Below are positions 1 to 8,896 of a stretch of DNA of 64,000 nucleotides, one piece after another. Position numbers and translations under genes: made by a program. This DNA is from Cryobacterium adonitolivorans. GTDB lineage: Bacteria > Actinomycetota > Actinomycetes > Actinomycetales > Microbacteriaceae. Below the pieces are notes generated by a model. That model did not search any database. It was not told the origin of the DNA and worked only from the letters and a program-made list of their open reading frames with translations. Numbering within the stretch: position 1 is the first letter of the stretch; each line of letters opens with the position of its first letter. The stretch covers positions 62,001 through 126,000 of the forward strand of contig NZ_SOFL01000056.1 of assembly GCF_004402695.1 (NCBI RefSeq), written 5' to 3'.

Positions 1-82
1 CTACGGTCGCGAGGCGCAAGAGGAGTGCAGCCTGACCGACGCCCCCGAGGGACACAAGCAACCGCGATGCGCCCGCCGAGCA
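1..82 (+). repeat. Degenerate copy of the 5' end of the gene at 680
   Basis: These bases match 649-742 closely, covering the ribosome-binding site, start codon and first about 20 codons of the downstream membrane-protein gene. Shared blocks include GAGGAGTGCAGC, TGACCGAC, CCCCCGAGGGA and GATGCGCCC. The ATG of the functional copy reads CTG here, and a short deletion follows. It is a dead partial duplication. The left end of the duplication may lie outside the window. Confidence 0.75.
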
Positions 83-117
83 CTACGTACTCCTCGATTC
101 CACCCCGCTAGAGTGAC

Positions 118-172
118 CCTCGAGTTTTGCTACTAGGGGTCCTCGAGTTCCCTCATTAACTACCCTCGAGTT
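118..172. repeat. Three CCTCGAGTT direct repeats at exact 23-bp period
   Basis: CCTCGAGTT occurs at 118-126, 141-149 and 164-172, each start 23 bases after the last. The core CTCGAG is itself palindromic. The period is about two helical turns and not a multiple of three, so this is not coding periodicity. It lies just upstream of a decayed gene and could be a leftover operator or protein-binding array. Confidence 0.6.
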
Positions 173-288
173 TCATCAATAATTCGGGCTGTCAGCCATG
201 GACCTCGCCGATACCCCCGCAATCCGGAGGCGCGCTGCTGCTGGCAAGTTCTCGTTTCGGGGAGGAGCCGGCAGTTACCCTCACCGCG

Positions 289-586
289 CGGAGCAGTTCC
301 AGACCCAAGGTTTACCTGATCGACTGCGGAGTAGCGGCACGATTGCCCCGGCTTACTCCCGAACGGATGGCACCGCGCACTGTCACTGCGCTGACTGAAT
401 TCGGTCATCTGCTGGCGGGTTCCCGGCGACGACCTGGCGCCCCTGCGCAAGCTGCGAGATCGCGTCGGCAGCAGCTTCATCGCTGGCGCAGCACTCTATC
501 TGGGCAAGCGTTCCTATACCTACGAGGACCGAATCCACATTGTCCCGGTGGACAAGCTCTGGACAGCGGCCACCGCGGCAGGTTAA
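289..586 (+). pseudogene. Remnant of a DUF4143-type AAA+ ATPase gene
   Basis: From 307 one frame reads KVYLIDCGVAARLPRLTPER and then ALTEFGHLL, typical of the middle of DUF4143 ATPase proteins (the stretch after the AAA+ module). After about 415 the match moves to another frame, from 428, reading LAPLRKLRDRVG then YTYEDRIHIVPVDKLW and ending at TAA 584-586, the usual C-terminus of that family. The nuclease-like stretch between the two blocks and the whole N-terminal ATPase are missing. It is a frameshifted, internally deleted relic. The family call rests on motif memory. Confidence 0.6.
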
Positions 587-679
587 CCGCCGCGCACCCC
601 GCGCTTCCGCCGACTTGCCCCCCTAATTGCTACAGTGGCAGCACAGAGCTACGGCCGCGAGGCTCACGAGGAGTGCAGC

Positions 680-1672
680 ATGACCGACACCACGCCCCCC
701 GAGGGAAACAAGAACCACAACCCGGATGCGCCCACCGAGCACATCCCCGATGACCACAGCCCCGAGCCAACCACCGTGGCCGACCCGAGCAAGAACGTCG
801 ACACAACTGTGAGCGAGCCGGCGGCCGAGCCGTCGACGCGCGAGGCCGCCTACGTTCCCGGCGAGCCGATCGACTATGAACCGGCCACCCCGGTGACGGT
901 CAACGCGTCGGAGGCGCCGACCGAGAAGGTCGAACGCCTCACCGCCGAGCCCACCCAGGACGAGGGCTCCCGCGATGAAGCAGTTGCGGAGCAGAAGGAC
1001 TACACGCCCACCTACGTGCCCACCCCGGCGGCAGCGACGACCCCCGAGGCCGCGCAGCCCACCGTGCAGCAGCCCACGCAGCAGCAGACTCAGCAGTTCG
1101 CGCCCAGCCCGGTGTACGTCACCGCGCCCACCCCGCCCAAGACCCGGGGCAACCGGGCCGCCGGCATCCTCATCGGCCTGATCGCCACCGCGGTGTTCGC
1201 CCTGGTCTACGCGCTCATCGCGTTCTTCATCTCCGCCTCCGGCGCGGCAACCGTCTCCGACGCCACGGCCCGGTTCACCGAGTTCCTGGTGCTGCCGGTC
1301 TACTACGTGCCGGTGATCTTCTTCTTCCTCGCCTTCGCGTTGTTGGTCGCGGTGCTCAACCGCGCCGGCTGGTGGGCGTACGTGCTCGGCGGCTTCCTCG
1401 TCGCCGTGGTCGTCTACTTCTCCTACATCGGCGGCGCCCTGCTCGCCGTGCAGGCGTGGAACCTGACGCCCGCCGAAGCCGCCCGCTTCGTGAGCACCCA
1501 GTGGCTGAACCCCGGCGCCATCGCCGCGGCCATCGTGGCGCGCGAGGTGCCGATCTGGTTCGGCGCCTGGATCTCCCGCCGCGGCCGCAGCGTCACCGCG
1601 AAGAACTTCGCCGCCAAAGCCGAATACGAGCGTCAGCTCGCCGAGGGACCGCAGGTCACTCGAACGGCCTAA
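680..1672 (+). CDS. Pro/Glu/Gln-rich four-TM membrane protein, unknown function
   Basis: The protein has 330 residues. The first about 155 are low-complexity, rich in Pro, Glu, Thr and Ala with a Gln-rich stretch near residue 140, and are probably a disordered cytoplasmic tail. Four hydrophobic helices follow, and the protein ends in a basic tail. ATG 680 is chosen over upstream starts because GAGGAG lies 8 bases before it and because the degenerate duplicate at 1-82 preserves the same site. The next gene starts 26 bp later and is also a small membrane protein, suggesting co-transcription. No enzymatic motif was recognised. Confidence 0.75.
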   Translation: MTDTTPPEGNKNHNPDAPTEHIPDDHSPEPTTVADPSKNVDTTVSEPAAEPSTREAAYVPGEPIDYEPATPVTVNASEAPTEKVERLTAEPTQDEGSRDEAVAEQKDYTPTYVPTPAAATTPEAAQPTVQQPTQQQTQQFAPSPVYVTAPTPPKTRGNRAAGILIGLIATAVFALVYALIAFFISASGAATVSDATARFTEFLVLPVYYVPVIFFFLAFALLVAVLNRAGWWAYVLGGFLVAVVVYFSYIGGALLAVQAWNLTPAEAARFVSTQWLNPGAIAAAIVAREVPIWFGAWISRRGRSVTAKNFAAKAEYERQLAEGPQVTRTA

Positions 1673-1697
1673 CCGCCGCCGGTGCGGGGAGCACACC

Positions 1698-2186
1698 ATG
1701 CGCGACTATCAGAAATACGCGGCCATCCTCGCAGTGTTCGCGACGGTGCTCTACGCCGCTGTGCTCGTGGCCGCGTTCGGAATGATCAGCCTGGCCACCA
1801 ACCTCGACGTCATCGCCGACCGGTCGGCTGGCCCGTTGGTGGGCCCCACCATGTCGGCCGCCGCGACGGTGCTGGTGCTGCTCATGCTGATGCTTTTCGG
1901 ACTTCGAACCCCACCCGACAAACAACGTGTCGCGGTGGGGTTCGCTGTTGCCACCGGCGTTACCGCCTACGCCCTGTTCATCTCCACCGGCGCCATCCTG
2001 GTGGCGGCTGGCAACGGCGAACCGCTCGCGGGGCTGCTGTTCAGTGGCAGCATGCTCGGCAGCCCCTTCGCGATCAGCGTGGGGGTGCTGGCGTTCCTCG
2101 TGGCTCTCACGTACTCGATCCTGCTCGCCTCCCGCTACGGTGAACACGGCCGGCCGCTCTGGCCCTGGGAACGACGCGGTGAATAG
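1698..2186 (+). CDS. Small four-TM membrane protein
   Basis: This 162-residue protein has four predicted membrane helices at about residues 8-30, 47-66, 78-102 and 118-143, and a short charged C-terminus ending WPWERRGE. It resembles actinobacterial membrane proteins of unknown function (I recall a DUF6121-like family, unverified). GGGGAG lies 8 bases before the ATG. It follows the preceding membrane-protein gene by 25 bp, so the two are probably one transcription unit. Confidence 0.75.
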   Translation: MRDYQKYAAILAVFATVLYAAVLVAAFGMISLATNLDVIADRSAGPLVGPTMSAAATVLVLLMLMLFGLRTPPDKQRVAVGFAVATGVTAYALFISTGAILVAAGNGEPLAGLLFSGSMLGSPFAISVGVLAFLVALTYSILLASRYGEHGRPLWPWERRGE

Positions 2187-2328
2187 TCGACGGCACCCGA
2201 GTCGTTGCCGGCGGATTACCCCTCGCCGGCCGGGCCCGGTGCAGGAGAACCCAGCGGCCTTGGGCTAACCCCCGCGCTGAGTACCATGGCGTAATGACCT
2301 GCGCCACCTTCACCCCCGGGCCGCGCGC

Positions 2329-2970
2329 ATGACGCGCGCCGTTCCCGTCCCGATCGTCGACCCGTCCGAGCGTCCGCAGCGGGTGCCGCACAGCCGGGTC
2401 GAGAACGTGGTGGCGCTGTTGATCGGCACCTTCGCCGTCTCGTTCGGCCTGTACCTGCTGAAAGAGGTGGGCGTGGCCACCGGCGGCACCGCCGGCATCG
2501 CCCTGCTGGCCAGCTACGCCACCAGCTGGTCGTTCGGGGTGTGGTTCGTTCTCGTCAACGTGCCCTTCTTCGCCCTGGCGATGCGCCGCATGGGCTGGCG
2601 CTTCACCGCCAAGACCCTCATCGCCGTGGTGCTCGTCTCGGTGTTCTCCGAGGTGCACCCGCTGACGCTGCAGATCCGGCACATCGACCCGATCTACGCC
2701 ACTCTGCTGGGCAGCCTGCTGGCCGGCATCGGCCTGATTGTGCTGTTCCGGCACCAGGCCAGCCTCGGCGGGGTCAACATCCTCGCGCTGTACCTGCAGA
2801 AGAGCCGGGGCTGGCGTGCCGGCTATGTGCAGCTCGTGGTGGACGTGCTCATCGTGCTCGCCGCGTTCGCCACGCTGCCGCTGCCAATGGTGCTGCTCTC
2901 GGTGCTCGGCGCGGTCATCCTCAACATGATCATCGCCATGAACCACCGCCCCGACCGCTACTTCGGCTGA
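2329..2970 (+). CDS. YitT family membrane protein
   Basis: The protein has 213 residues. After a 25-residue N-terminus it has about six hydrophobic helices with the glycine-rich segments typical of YitT/DUF161 proteins, for example VATGGTAGIALL near residue 50 and a second Gly-rich repeat, QASLGGVNILALYLQKS, near 142. The family is believed to be integral membrane and its substrate is unknown. The ATG has no good ribosome-binding site. The dispersed TCGA repeat follows 28 bp downstream. Confidence 0.8.
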   Translation: MTRAVPVPIVDPSERPQRVPHSRVENVVALLIGTFAVSFGLYLLKEVGVATGGTAGIALLASYATSWSFGVWFVLVNVPFFALAMRRMGWRFTAKTLIAVVLVSVFSEVHPLTLQIRHIDPIYATLLGSLLAGIGLIVLFRHQASLGGVNILALYLQKSRGWRAGYVQLVVDVLIVLAAFATLPLPMVLLSVLGAVILNMIIAMNHRPDRYFG

Positions 2971-2997
2971 GCCGCCCGCCGAGGCTGAGCCCCCCTC

Positions 2998-3020
2998 CGT
3001 TGGTTGAGCTTGTCGATACC
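2998..3020. repeat. Dispersed intergenic TCGA palindrome (copy 1)
   Basis: GTTGGTTGAGCTTGTCGATA is a variant of the family GGTCTCGACAAGCTCGACCA seen at about ten intergenic places in the window. The core TCGACAAGCTCGA is an imperfect palindrome. Confidence 0.75.
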
Positions 3021-3067
3021 AGGTGACGTCCAGAATATTGCCCGGTGACTCCGGGCCTTCCCGTGAC

Positions 3068-3073
3068 TAAACT
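3068..3073 (+). promoter_or_regulatory. Candidate leaderless -10 box (TAAACT)
   Basis: TAAACT fits the actinobacterial TANNNT -10 pattern and ends 8 bases before ATG 3082, which has no Shine-Dalgarno sequence. Transcription would then start at or next to the start codon. No convincing -35 hexamer is present. Confidence 0.45.
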
Positions 3074-3081
3074 TGATAGAC

Positions 3082-3723
3082 ATGGATGCATCCATCGAGT
3101 CGCGGGTCGACCGCGAGGTCGAGGCCTGGTTGCGTTGGGTACCGCGGTGGCGGCCCGGCACGCACCGGGCGCGTTCCAGACTCTGCCAACAGTGCTTCGG
3201 CTCCCCGGTGCTGCGCGCCGCCGGCCTGGACACCGATGTGCCGCACGCGGTGCAGCATCCGCTCTCGATGCGCATGAAGACGCTCGTCGAAGACGAGGTG
3301 GAGACCTACACCGCGCAGAACCTGCCGATGCTCAACCGTGAACTGGGCCTCATCGAACTGCGCCGGGCCGCGCAGGCCTACCGGCCGCTCGAGGGACTCG
3401 AACCGGAGTTCGACGGCATCGACCTTGATCCGCCGGCCGAGCCTGACTCCCCGTACCTGTTCACCTTCGAGGAATTCGTGCAGCCGCTCACCGCGGACGA
3501 CCCCGAACTCGTGCCACCGCCGCTGAGCATCGAGGAGAAGGCGTGCCTGCGCGTGGAGATGCGGCTGGCGGATGACTATGCGGGCCTGGTGGGCAAGCGG
3601 GTCTGCGCCGACCTGCGCGGGCACCGGGTGGAGCTGCAGCAGGCCATCGCCACGTTCGTGGAGCCGCAGGTGCAGGCGCTGCTCGCGGACCTGGGCAGCA
3701 CGCTCGACCCGCACGGTCGGTAG
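3082..3723 (+). CDS. Conserved hypothetical soluble protein
   Basis: The protein has 213 residues, is acidic and has no membrane segment or signal peptide. The N-terminus is rich in Trp and Arg (EAWLRWVPRWRPG), followed by a lone CQQC near residue 37 and a long central Pro/Glu/Asp segment, then a helical C-terminus. I do not recognise the family with certainty. ATG 3082 is chosen because it fits a leaderless promoter; an in-frame TTG at 3073 is the alternative. It sits alone between repeat copies, upstream of the str operon in the position where rpoC might be expected. Confidence 0.65.
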   Translation: MDASIESRVDREVEAWLRWVPRWRPGTHRARSRLCQQCFGSPVLRAAGLDTDVPHAVQHPLSMRMKTLVEDEVETYTAQNLPMLNRELGLIELRRAAQAYRPLEGLEPEFDGIDLDPPAEPDSPYLFTFEEFVQPLTADDPELVPPPLSIEEKACLRVEMRLADDYAGLVGKRVCADLRGHRVELQQAIATFVEPQVQALLADLGSTLDPHGR

Positions 3724-3735
3724 ATTGGCTCGCGA

Positions 3736-3830
3736 GGTCTCGACAAGCTCGACCAACGGATGCGCTCGACCTGCGGACCGGGGCTCGACCTACGGATGGG
3801 GCTCGACCTACGGGTTGGGCTCGCTTGACC
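3736..3830. repeat. Dispersed TCGA repeat plus 18-19 bp tandem half-repeats
   Basis: A canonical copy of the dispersed repeat occupies 3736-3759. It is followed by GCTCGAC-type units starting at 3764, 3783, 3801 and a shortened one at 3819, spaced 19, 18 and 18 bases (GCTCGACCTACGG core). The units look like an expansion of one arm of the repeat. Confidence 0.7.
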
Positions 3831-3840
3831 CGCAACCCCG

Positions 3841-4112
3841 GCGGGGCTAGCATTGACCGGTGTGCGCTTTGTCGTGCGCTTCAGTTATGCCGCTTCGTTG
3901 TCTGACATCGGGTTGCACTTCAGACGCCCCGACACTTCACGCAAACAGGGTTTGCTCTCCGAGCGGCCCCCACGGCATACCCACCAGATCGACCGGAAGC
4001 AATTCCGTGATGTCCGGCGGGTCCAGATGAACTCGATAAGCACTGAGAAGTGCGATTCGAATGCTTTGACATCAGTCAGCTGTCACCGTGCAGCAAAAAC
4101 AAGGAGTTATTA
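3841..4112 (+). promoter_or_regulatory. Leader and promoter region of the str operon
   Basis: This non-coding stretch precedes rpsL. It contains a consensus-like TTGACA at 4066-4071 without a matching -10, and a weaker TTGTCT/CAGACG pair (17-bp spacing) at about 3908-3936. A small stem-loop GCAAAC/GTTTGC lies at 3941-3955. Together with the repeats at 3736-3830 this accounts for the 389-bp gap. The exact promoter cannot be fixed by eye. Confidence 0.35.
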
Positions 4113-4487
4113 GTGCCCACCATTCAGCAGTTGGTGCGTAAGGGACGCAGCCCCAAGGTCACCAAGACCAAGGCTCCCGCCCTTAAGTCCAACCCCCAGC
4201 AGCGCGGCGTTTGCACGCGCGTGTACACGACCACCCCGAAGAAGCCGAACTCGGCTCTCCGCAAGGTTGCTCGCGTCAAGCTGTCCAACGGTACCGAGGT
4301 CACCGCCTACATCCCCGGTGAAGGCCACAACCTGCAGGAGCACTCGATGGTGCTCGTTCGCGGCGGTCGTGTTAAGGACCTCCCCGGTGTTCGTTACAAG
4401 ATCGTTCGTGGCGCACTGGACACCCAGGCAGTCAAGAACCGCAAGCAGGCTCGTAGCCGCTACGGCGCCAAGATGGAGAAGAAGTAA
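4113..4487 (+). CDS. rpsL: 30S ribosomal protein S12
   Basis: S12 (124 residues) sits at the decoding centre of the 30S subunit. The signature [19 protein letters not shown] is present. Lys43 and Lys88, whose substitution gives streptomycin resistance in other bacteria, are both lysine, so the protein looks drug-sensitive. The GTG start at 4113 is fixed by AAGGAG at 4101-4106; an upstream in-frame ATG at 4050 would add a non-homologous extension. It is the first gene of the str operon, and its TAA overlaps the rpsG ATG by one base. Confidence 0.97.
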   Translation: MPTIQQLVRKGRSPKVTKTKAPALKSNPQQRGVCTRVYTTTPKKPNSALRKVARVKLSNGTEVTAYIPGEGHNLQEHSMVLVRGGRVKDLPGVRYKIVRGALDTQAVKNRKQARSRYGAKMEKK

Positions 4488-4957
4488 TGCCTCGTAAAGG
4501 CCCAGCGCCCAAGCGTCCCGTTATCGCTGACCCGGTATACGGCGCCCCCATTGTTAGTCAGCTCGTCAACAAGATCCTCCTCGACGGCAAAAAGGGCCTC
4601 GCCGAGCGCATCGTTTACGATGCCCTCGAAGGCGTCGTTGCCAAGAACGGTGCGGATGCTGTTGTCACGCTGAAGAAGGCACTCGACAACGTGCGCCCGA
4701 CCCTCGAGGTGCGTTCGCGCCGCGTCGGTGGTTCCACCTACCAGGTGCCCGTCGAAGTCAAGCCGCACCGTGCGAACACTCTCGCGCTGCGTTGGTTGAC
4801 CAGCTACGCCAAGGCGCGTCGCGAGAAGACCATGACCGAGCGTCTCACCAACGAGATCCTCGACGCGTCCAACGGCCTCGGCGCCGCTGTGAAGCGTCGT
4901 GAGGACACTCACAAGATGGCTGAAGCGAACAAGGCTTTCGCTCACTACCGCTGGTAG
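4487..4957 (+). CDS. rpsG: 30S ribosomal protein S7
   Basis: S7 (156 residues, the usual length) nucleates assembly of the 30S head by binding the 3' domain of 16S rRNA. Recognisable segments include [15 protein letters not shown] at the N-terminus and [15 protein letters not shown] in the middle. The ATG overlaps the rpsL stop as TAATG, which implies translational coupling. In E. coli S7 is the str operon feedback regulator; no equivalent site could be identified here. Confidence 0.97.
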   Translation: MPRKGPAPKRPVIADPVYGAPIVSQLVNKILLDGKKGLAERIVYDALEGVVAKNGADAVVTLKKALDNVRPTLEVRSRRVGGSTYQVPVEVKPHRANTLALRWLTSYAKARREKTMTERLTNEILDASNGLGAAVKRREDTHKMAEANKAFAHYRW

Positions 4958-4989
4958 TCGTCCACGCCGGTCGAGCCTGCCGGGACCTT

Positions 4990-5013
4990 GGTCTCGACAA
5001 GCTCGACCAGCGG
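4990..5013. repeat. Dispersed intergenic TCGA palindrome (copy 3)
   Basis: GGTCTCGACAAGCTCGACCA followed by GCGG lies in the rpsG-fusA gap, so this copy is inside the str operon transcript. Confidence 0.75.
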
Positions 5014-5077
5014 TGCAGGCCCGTCCTGCGCAAGGCCTGTTCAACCTCATCTTCATTAACACTTCCGGAGGACACCC

Positions 5078-7192
5078 GTGGCACTTGACGTGCTCACCGA
5101 CCTGAGCAAGGTCCGCAACATCGGCATCATGGCCCACATTGATGCCGGCAAGACCACCACGACCGAGCGCATCCTGTTTTACACGGGTGTGAACCACAAG
5201 ATCGGTGAGACGCACGATGGCGCCTCCACGATGGACTGGATGGCACAGGAGCAGGAACGTGGCATCACCATCACGTCCGCTGCCACGACGTGCTTCTGGG
5301 CCGGTAACCAGATCAACATCATCGACACCCCCGGCCACGTGGACTTCACCGTTGAGGTGGAGCGTTCGCTCCGCGTTCTCGATGGCGCTGTCGCCGTGTT
5401 CGACGGCAAGGAGGGCGTTGAGCCCCAGTCCGAAACCGTCTGGCGCCAGGCCGACAAGTACGACGTGCCCCGCATTTGCTTCGTCAATAAGATGGACAAG
5501 CTCGGCGCCGACTTCTACTACACCGTCGACACCATCATCAAGCGCCTCGGCGCGAAGCCGCTGGTCATCCAGCTGCCGATCGGTGAAGAGTCGAACTTCG
5601 AAGGGGTCGTTGACCTCGTCGAGATGCGCGCGCTGACCTGGCGTGGCGACTCCAAGGGTGACGTTGAGATGGGCTCCAAGTACGCCATCGAAGAGATCCC
5701 CGCCGACCTCGCCGAGAAGGCTGCGGAATACCGCAAGCTGCTCCTCGAGACCGTCGCCGAGACCGACGACGAGCTCATGGAGAAGTACTTCTCCGGCGAA
5801 GAGCTCACCGTGTCCGAGATCAAGCACGCGATCCGCAAGCTCACGGTCGCCAGCGAGATCTACCCGGTCCTCTGCGGTTCCGCGTTCAAGAACCGTGGTG
5901 TGCAGCCGATGCTGGATGCCGTTGTTGACTACCTGCCGACGCCGCTCGACGTGCCCGCCATTGAGGCGCACGACGCACGCGACGAAGAAAAGGTCGTCAT
6001 GTTGCACCCGAACGCCGACGAGCCGTTCGCGGCCCTGGCGTTCAAGGTTGCGGTGCACCCGTTCTTCGGTCGCCTCACCTACGTGCGCGTCTACTCGGGT
6101 CGTCTTGACTCCGGAGCTCAGGTCATCAACTCGACCAAGGGCAAGAAGGAGCGCATCGGCAAGATCTTCCAGATGCACGCCAACAAGGAGAACCCGGTCG
6201 CTTTCGTTACCGCCGGTCACATCTACGCGGTCATCGGGCTCAAGGACACCACCACCGGCGACACCTTGTGCGACCCGCAGCAGCAGGTCGTCCTCGAGTC
6301 GATGACGTTCCCTGACCCGGTTATCGAGGTTGCCATCGAGCCGAAGACCAAGCAGGACCAGGAAAAGCTGGGTCTCGCGATCCAGAAGCTGGCCGAAGAA
6401 GACCCTACTTTCCGCACCGAGCAGAACCAGGAAACTGGTCAGACGGTCATCAAGGGAATGGGCGAGCTTCACCTGGACATCCTCGTCGACCGCATGAAGC
6501 GTGAATTCAACGTTGAGGCGAACGTCGGCAAGCCCCAGGTTGCGTACCGCGAGACCATCCGCAAGGCGGTCGAGCGTCACGACTACACGCACAAGAAGCA
6601 GACCGGTGGATCCGGCCAGTTCGCGAAGATTCAGATTGCGATCGAGCCGCTTGAAATCACTGCTGACAAGTCGTACGAGTTCGTGAACAAGGTCACCGGC
6701 GGACGCATCCCGCGTGAATACATCCCTTCGGTTGACGCCGGAATCCAGGATGCACTCAACGTGGGCGTGCTCGCCGGCTACCCGATGGTCGGCGTCAAGG
6801 CGAGCCTGCTTGACGGTGCTGCTCACGACGTCGACTCCTCGGAGATGGCGTTCAAGATTGCCGGATCGATGGGCTTCAAGGAAGCCGTTCGTAAGGCACA
6901 GCCCGTGCTGCTCGAGCCGTTGATGGCCGTCGAGGTGCGCACCCCTGAGGAATACATGGGTGACGTTATCGGCGACCTCAACTCCCGTCGTGGTCAGATT
7001 CAGACCATGGAGGACGCACAGGGCGTGAAGGTCATTCGCGCCAACGTTCCGCTGTCGGAGATGTTCGGATACATCGGCGACCTGAGGTCCAAGACCTCCG
7101 GCCGTGCGGTCTACTCGATGACCTTCGAAAGCTACGCTGAGGTCCCGAAGGCTGTTGCCGACGAGATCATTCAGAAGAACAAGGGCGAATAA
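5078..7192 (+). CDS. fusA: Translation elongation factor G
   Basis: EF-G (704 residues, full length) drives GTP-dependent translocation on the ribosome. The G1 motif AHIDAGKTT, the switch [10 protein letters not shown] and the NKMD guanine-specificity motif are all visible, followed by domains II-V, including the [13 protein letters not shown] segment of domain IV. The GTG start is preceded by CCGGAGGAC. It is the third gene of the str operon, after a 120-bp gap holding a dispersed repeat. Confidence 0.97.
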   Translation: MALDVLTDLSKVRNIGIMAHIDAGKTTTTERILFYTGVNHKIGETHDGASTMDWMAQEQERGITITSAATTCFWAGNQINIIDTPGHVDFTVEVERSLRVLDGAVAVFDGKEGVEPQSETVWRQADKYDVPRICFVNKMDKLGADFYYTVDTIIKRLGAKPLVIQLPIGEESNFEGVVDLVEMRALTWRGDSKGDVEMGSKYAIEEIPADLAEKAAEYRKLLLETVAETDDELMEKYFSGEELTVSEIKHAIRKLTVASEIYPVLCGSAFKNRGVQPMLDAVVDYLPTPLDVPAIEAHDARDEEKVVMLHPNADEPFAALAFKVAVHPFFGRLTYVRVYSGRLDSGAQVINSTKGKKERIGKIFQMHANKENPVAFVTAGHIYAVIGLKDTTTGDTLCDPQQQVVLESMTFPDPVIEVAIEPKTKQDQEKLGLAIQKLAEEDPTFRTEQNQETGQTVIKGMGELHLDILVDRMKREFNVEANVGKPQVAYRETIRKAVERHDYTHKKQTGGSGQFAKIQIAIEPLEITADKSYEFVNKVTGGRIPREYIPSVDAGIQDALNVGVLAGYPMVGVKASLLDGAAHDVDSSEMAFKIAGSMGFKEAVRKAQPVLLEPLMAVEVRTPEEYMGDVIGDLNSRRGQIQTMEDAQGVKVIRANVPLSEMFGYIGDLRSKTSGRAVYSMTFESYAEVPKAVADEIIQKNKGE

Positions 7193-7263
7193 CCCGCCGG
7201 CCTTCGGGCCGAATCGCTTAGGCCTCCTGGCCCGAGTAACATAAACACACAAATCCAGCAGTT

Positions 7264-7291
7264 CCACCGGGCGTAAACCAACGTCCGGTGG
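7264..7291 (+). promoter_or_regulatory. Stem-loop upstream of tuf
   Basis: CCACCGGGCGT (7264-7274) pairs with ACGTCCGGTGG (7281-7291) over 11 bp including one G-U, with loop AAACCA. It ends 27 bases before the tuf start and just before the ribosome-binding site. It may be a processing or regulatory site within the fusA-tuf transcript. A smaller CGGCC-TTCG-GGCCG hairpin lies right after fusA at 7198-7211. Confidence 0.5.
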
Positions 7292-7318
7292 AGCCGAGAG
7301 TCCTGAGGAGGACCCACA

Positions 7319-8512
7319 GTGGCCAAGGCCAAGTTCGAGCGGACCAAGCCGCACGTAAACATCGGAACGATCGGTCACGTTGACCACGGAAAGACCACGC
7401 TGACGGCAGCTATCTCGAAGGTCCTTGCCGACACGTTCCCTTCCAAGACCAACGTTCAGCGCGACTTCGCGTCGATCGACTCCGCTCCCGAAGAGCGCCA
7501 GCGCGGCATCACGATCAACATCTCGCATGTTGAGTACGAGACCGAGAAGCGTCACTACGCACACGTTGACGCTCCGGGCCACGCTGACTACATCAAGAAC
7601 ATGATCACCGGTGCTGCTCAGATGGACGGCGCGATCCTCGTGGTTGCCGCTACTGACGGCCCGATGGCTCAGACCCGTGAGCACGTTCTTCTCGCCAAGC
7701 AGGTCGGCGTGCCGTCCCTGCTCGTCGCGCTGAACAAGTCCGATGCGGTCGACGACGAAGAGATCCTTGAGCTCGTTGAGCTCGAGGTTCGCGAACTGCT
7801 CTCCAGCCAGGGCTTCGATGGCGACAACGCCCCCGTCGTTCAGGTTTCCGCCCTCAAGGCGCTCGAGGGTGACCCCAAGTGGGTTGCAAAGATCCTCGAG
7901 CTCATGCAGGCAGTGGATGACTACTTCCCGGAGCCCGTCCGCGACAAGGACAAGCCCTTCCTGATGCCGATCGAGGACGTCTTCACGATCACCGGTCGTG
8001 GAACTGTCGTCACCGGCCGCGCCGAGCGTGGAACCCTCAAGCTGAACTCCGAGGTCGAGGTTGTCGGCATCCGCCCGACCATCAAGACCACGGTCACCGG
8101 TATCGAGATGTTCCACAAGCAGCTCGACGAGGCATGGGCCGGCGAGAACTGTGGTCTTCTTCTTCGTGGCACCAAGCGCGAAGACGTTGAGCGCGGCCAG
8201 GTTGTCGTCAAGCCGGGTTCGGTTACGCCGCACACCGACTTCGAGGGCACCGCGTACATCCTGTCAAAGGATGAGGGTGGGCGTCACAACCCGTTCTACG
8301 CGAACTACCGCCCGCAGTTCTACTTCCGCACCACCGACGTCACCGGCGTCATCACGCTGCCCGAGGGCACCGAGATGGTCATGCCTGGCGACACCGTGGA
8401 AATGACTGTCGCGCTGATCCAGCCGATCGCCATGGAAGAGGGCCTCGGCTTCGCTATCCGTGAAGGTGGCCGCACCGTCGGCGCCGGAACCGTCATCAAG
8501 GTTCTCAAGTAA
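7319..8512 (+). CDS. tuf: Translation elongation factor Tu
   Basis: EF-Tu (397 residues) delivers aminoacyl-tRNA to the ribosome. [10 protein letters not shown] (G1), [12 protein letters not shown] (switch II) and NKSD (G4) are present, and domains 2 and 3 are complete to TVIKVLK. The GTG start follows GAGGAGGA. It is the last gene of the str operon and is closed by a strong terminator. In many bacteria rpsJ follows directly, but here about 24 kb separate them. Confidence 0.97.
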   Translation: MAKAKFERTKPHVNIGTIGHVDHGKTTLTAAISKVLADTFPSKTNVQRDFASIDSAPEERQRGITINISHVEYETEKRHYAHVDAPGHADYIKNMITGAAQMDGAILVVAATDGPMAQTREHVLLAKQVGVPSLLVALNKSDAVDDEEILELVELEVRELLSSQGFDGDNAPVVQVSALKALEGDPKWVAKILELMQAVDDYFPEPVRDKDKPFLMPIEDVFTITGRGTVVTGRAERGTLKLNSEVEVVGIRPTIKTTVTGIEMFHKQLDEAWAGENCGLLLRGTKREDVERGQVVVKPGSVTPHTDFEGTAYILSKDEGGRHNPFYANYRPQFYFRTTDVTGVITLPEGTEMVMPGDTVEMTVALIQPIAMEEGLGFAIREGGRTVGAGTVIKVLK

Positions 8513-8526
8513 CACCAGCTCCACTC

Positions 8527-8560
8527 CAACAGGGTCGGTCCTTCGGGACCGACCCTGTTG
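8527..8560 (+). terminator. Terminator of the str operon
   Basis: A perfect 15-bp stem (8527-8541 with 8546-8560; core AACAGGGTCGGTCC) is closed by a TTCG tetraloop. It starts 14 bp after the tuf stop. The downstream T-run is weak, as is common in actinobacteria. Confidence 0.85.
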
Positions 8561-8575
8561 TCGTTAACGCGAGTC

Positions 8576-8599
8576 CCGTTGGTCGAGCTTGTCGAGACC
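8576..8599. repeat. Dispersed intergenic TCGA palindrome (copy 4)
   Basis: CCGTTGGTCGAGCTTGTCGA followed by GACC lies just after the tuf terminator, in reverse orientation relative to the copy at 3736. Confidence 0.75.
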
Positions 8600-8649
8600 C
8601 CGCAACCCGAACTACCCTCGTAACCACACCCCCTCAGATCGGAGACCCC

Positions 8650-8871
8650 ATGAACCTCAACGACATCACCCGCAAGGCCCAGGAGTTCCTCAAGAGCGAC
8701 AAGGGCGAGGAGATCTCCGACAAGGTGCTCGATGGCACCGCCGGCGTAGCCAACAAGGTCACCGGCGGCAGGCACGCCGACAAGATCCAGGGCGCCCGCG
8801 ACACCGCCGACAAGCACCTCGGCAAGGATGACGGCACCCCCGGTCGCGACTCCACCCCGGACGCCAAGTAG
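8650..8871 (+). CDS. MT0933/Rv0909-like small putative antitoxin
   Basis: This 73-residue hydrophilic protein is rich in Lys, Asp and Gly, with alternating helices and the signature DKVTGG-type segment (NKVTGGRHADKIQGARDTAD). It resembles the Rv0909/MT0933 antitoxin family of actinobacteria. A GGAGACC ribosome-binding site precedes the ATG. No toxin gene lies next to it, so the antitoxin role is only a family label and a stress-related role is equally possible. Confidence 0.65.
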   Translation: MNLNDITRKAQEFLKSDKGEEISDKVLDGTAGVANKVTGGRHADKIQGARDTADKHLGKDDGTPGRDSTPDAK

Positions 8872-8896
8872 AACCGCGGTTCGCCGCGGGAGGCGG

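Noticed and set aside
3736-3830. CRISPR-like array suggested by the repeated 18-19 bp units
   Set aside because: Units are short, unequal and without spacers, and no cas gene is present; they derive from the dispersed repeat.
4066-4071. TTGACA before rpsL as the -35 of the str promoter
   Set aside because: No acceptable -10 lies 16-18 bp downstream; the spacing would place it over TGCAGC, right next to the ribosome-binding site.
4460-8233. A 1257-codon open frame antisense to rpsG, fusA and tuf
   Set aside because: It is the mirror of strong GC-biased codon use in highly expressed genes. It has no family similarity or ribosome-binding site and covers three certain genes.
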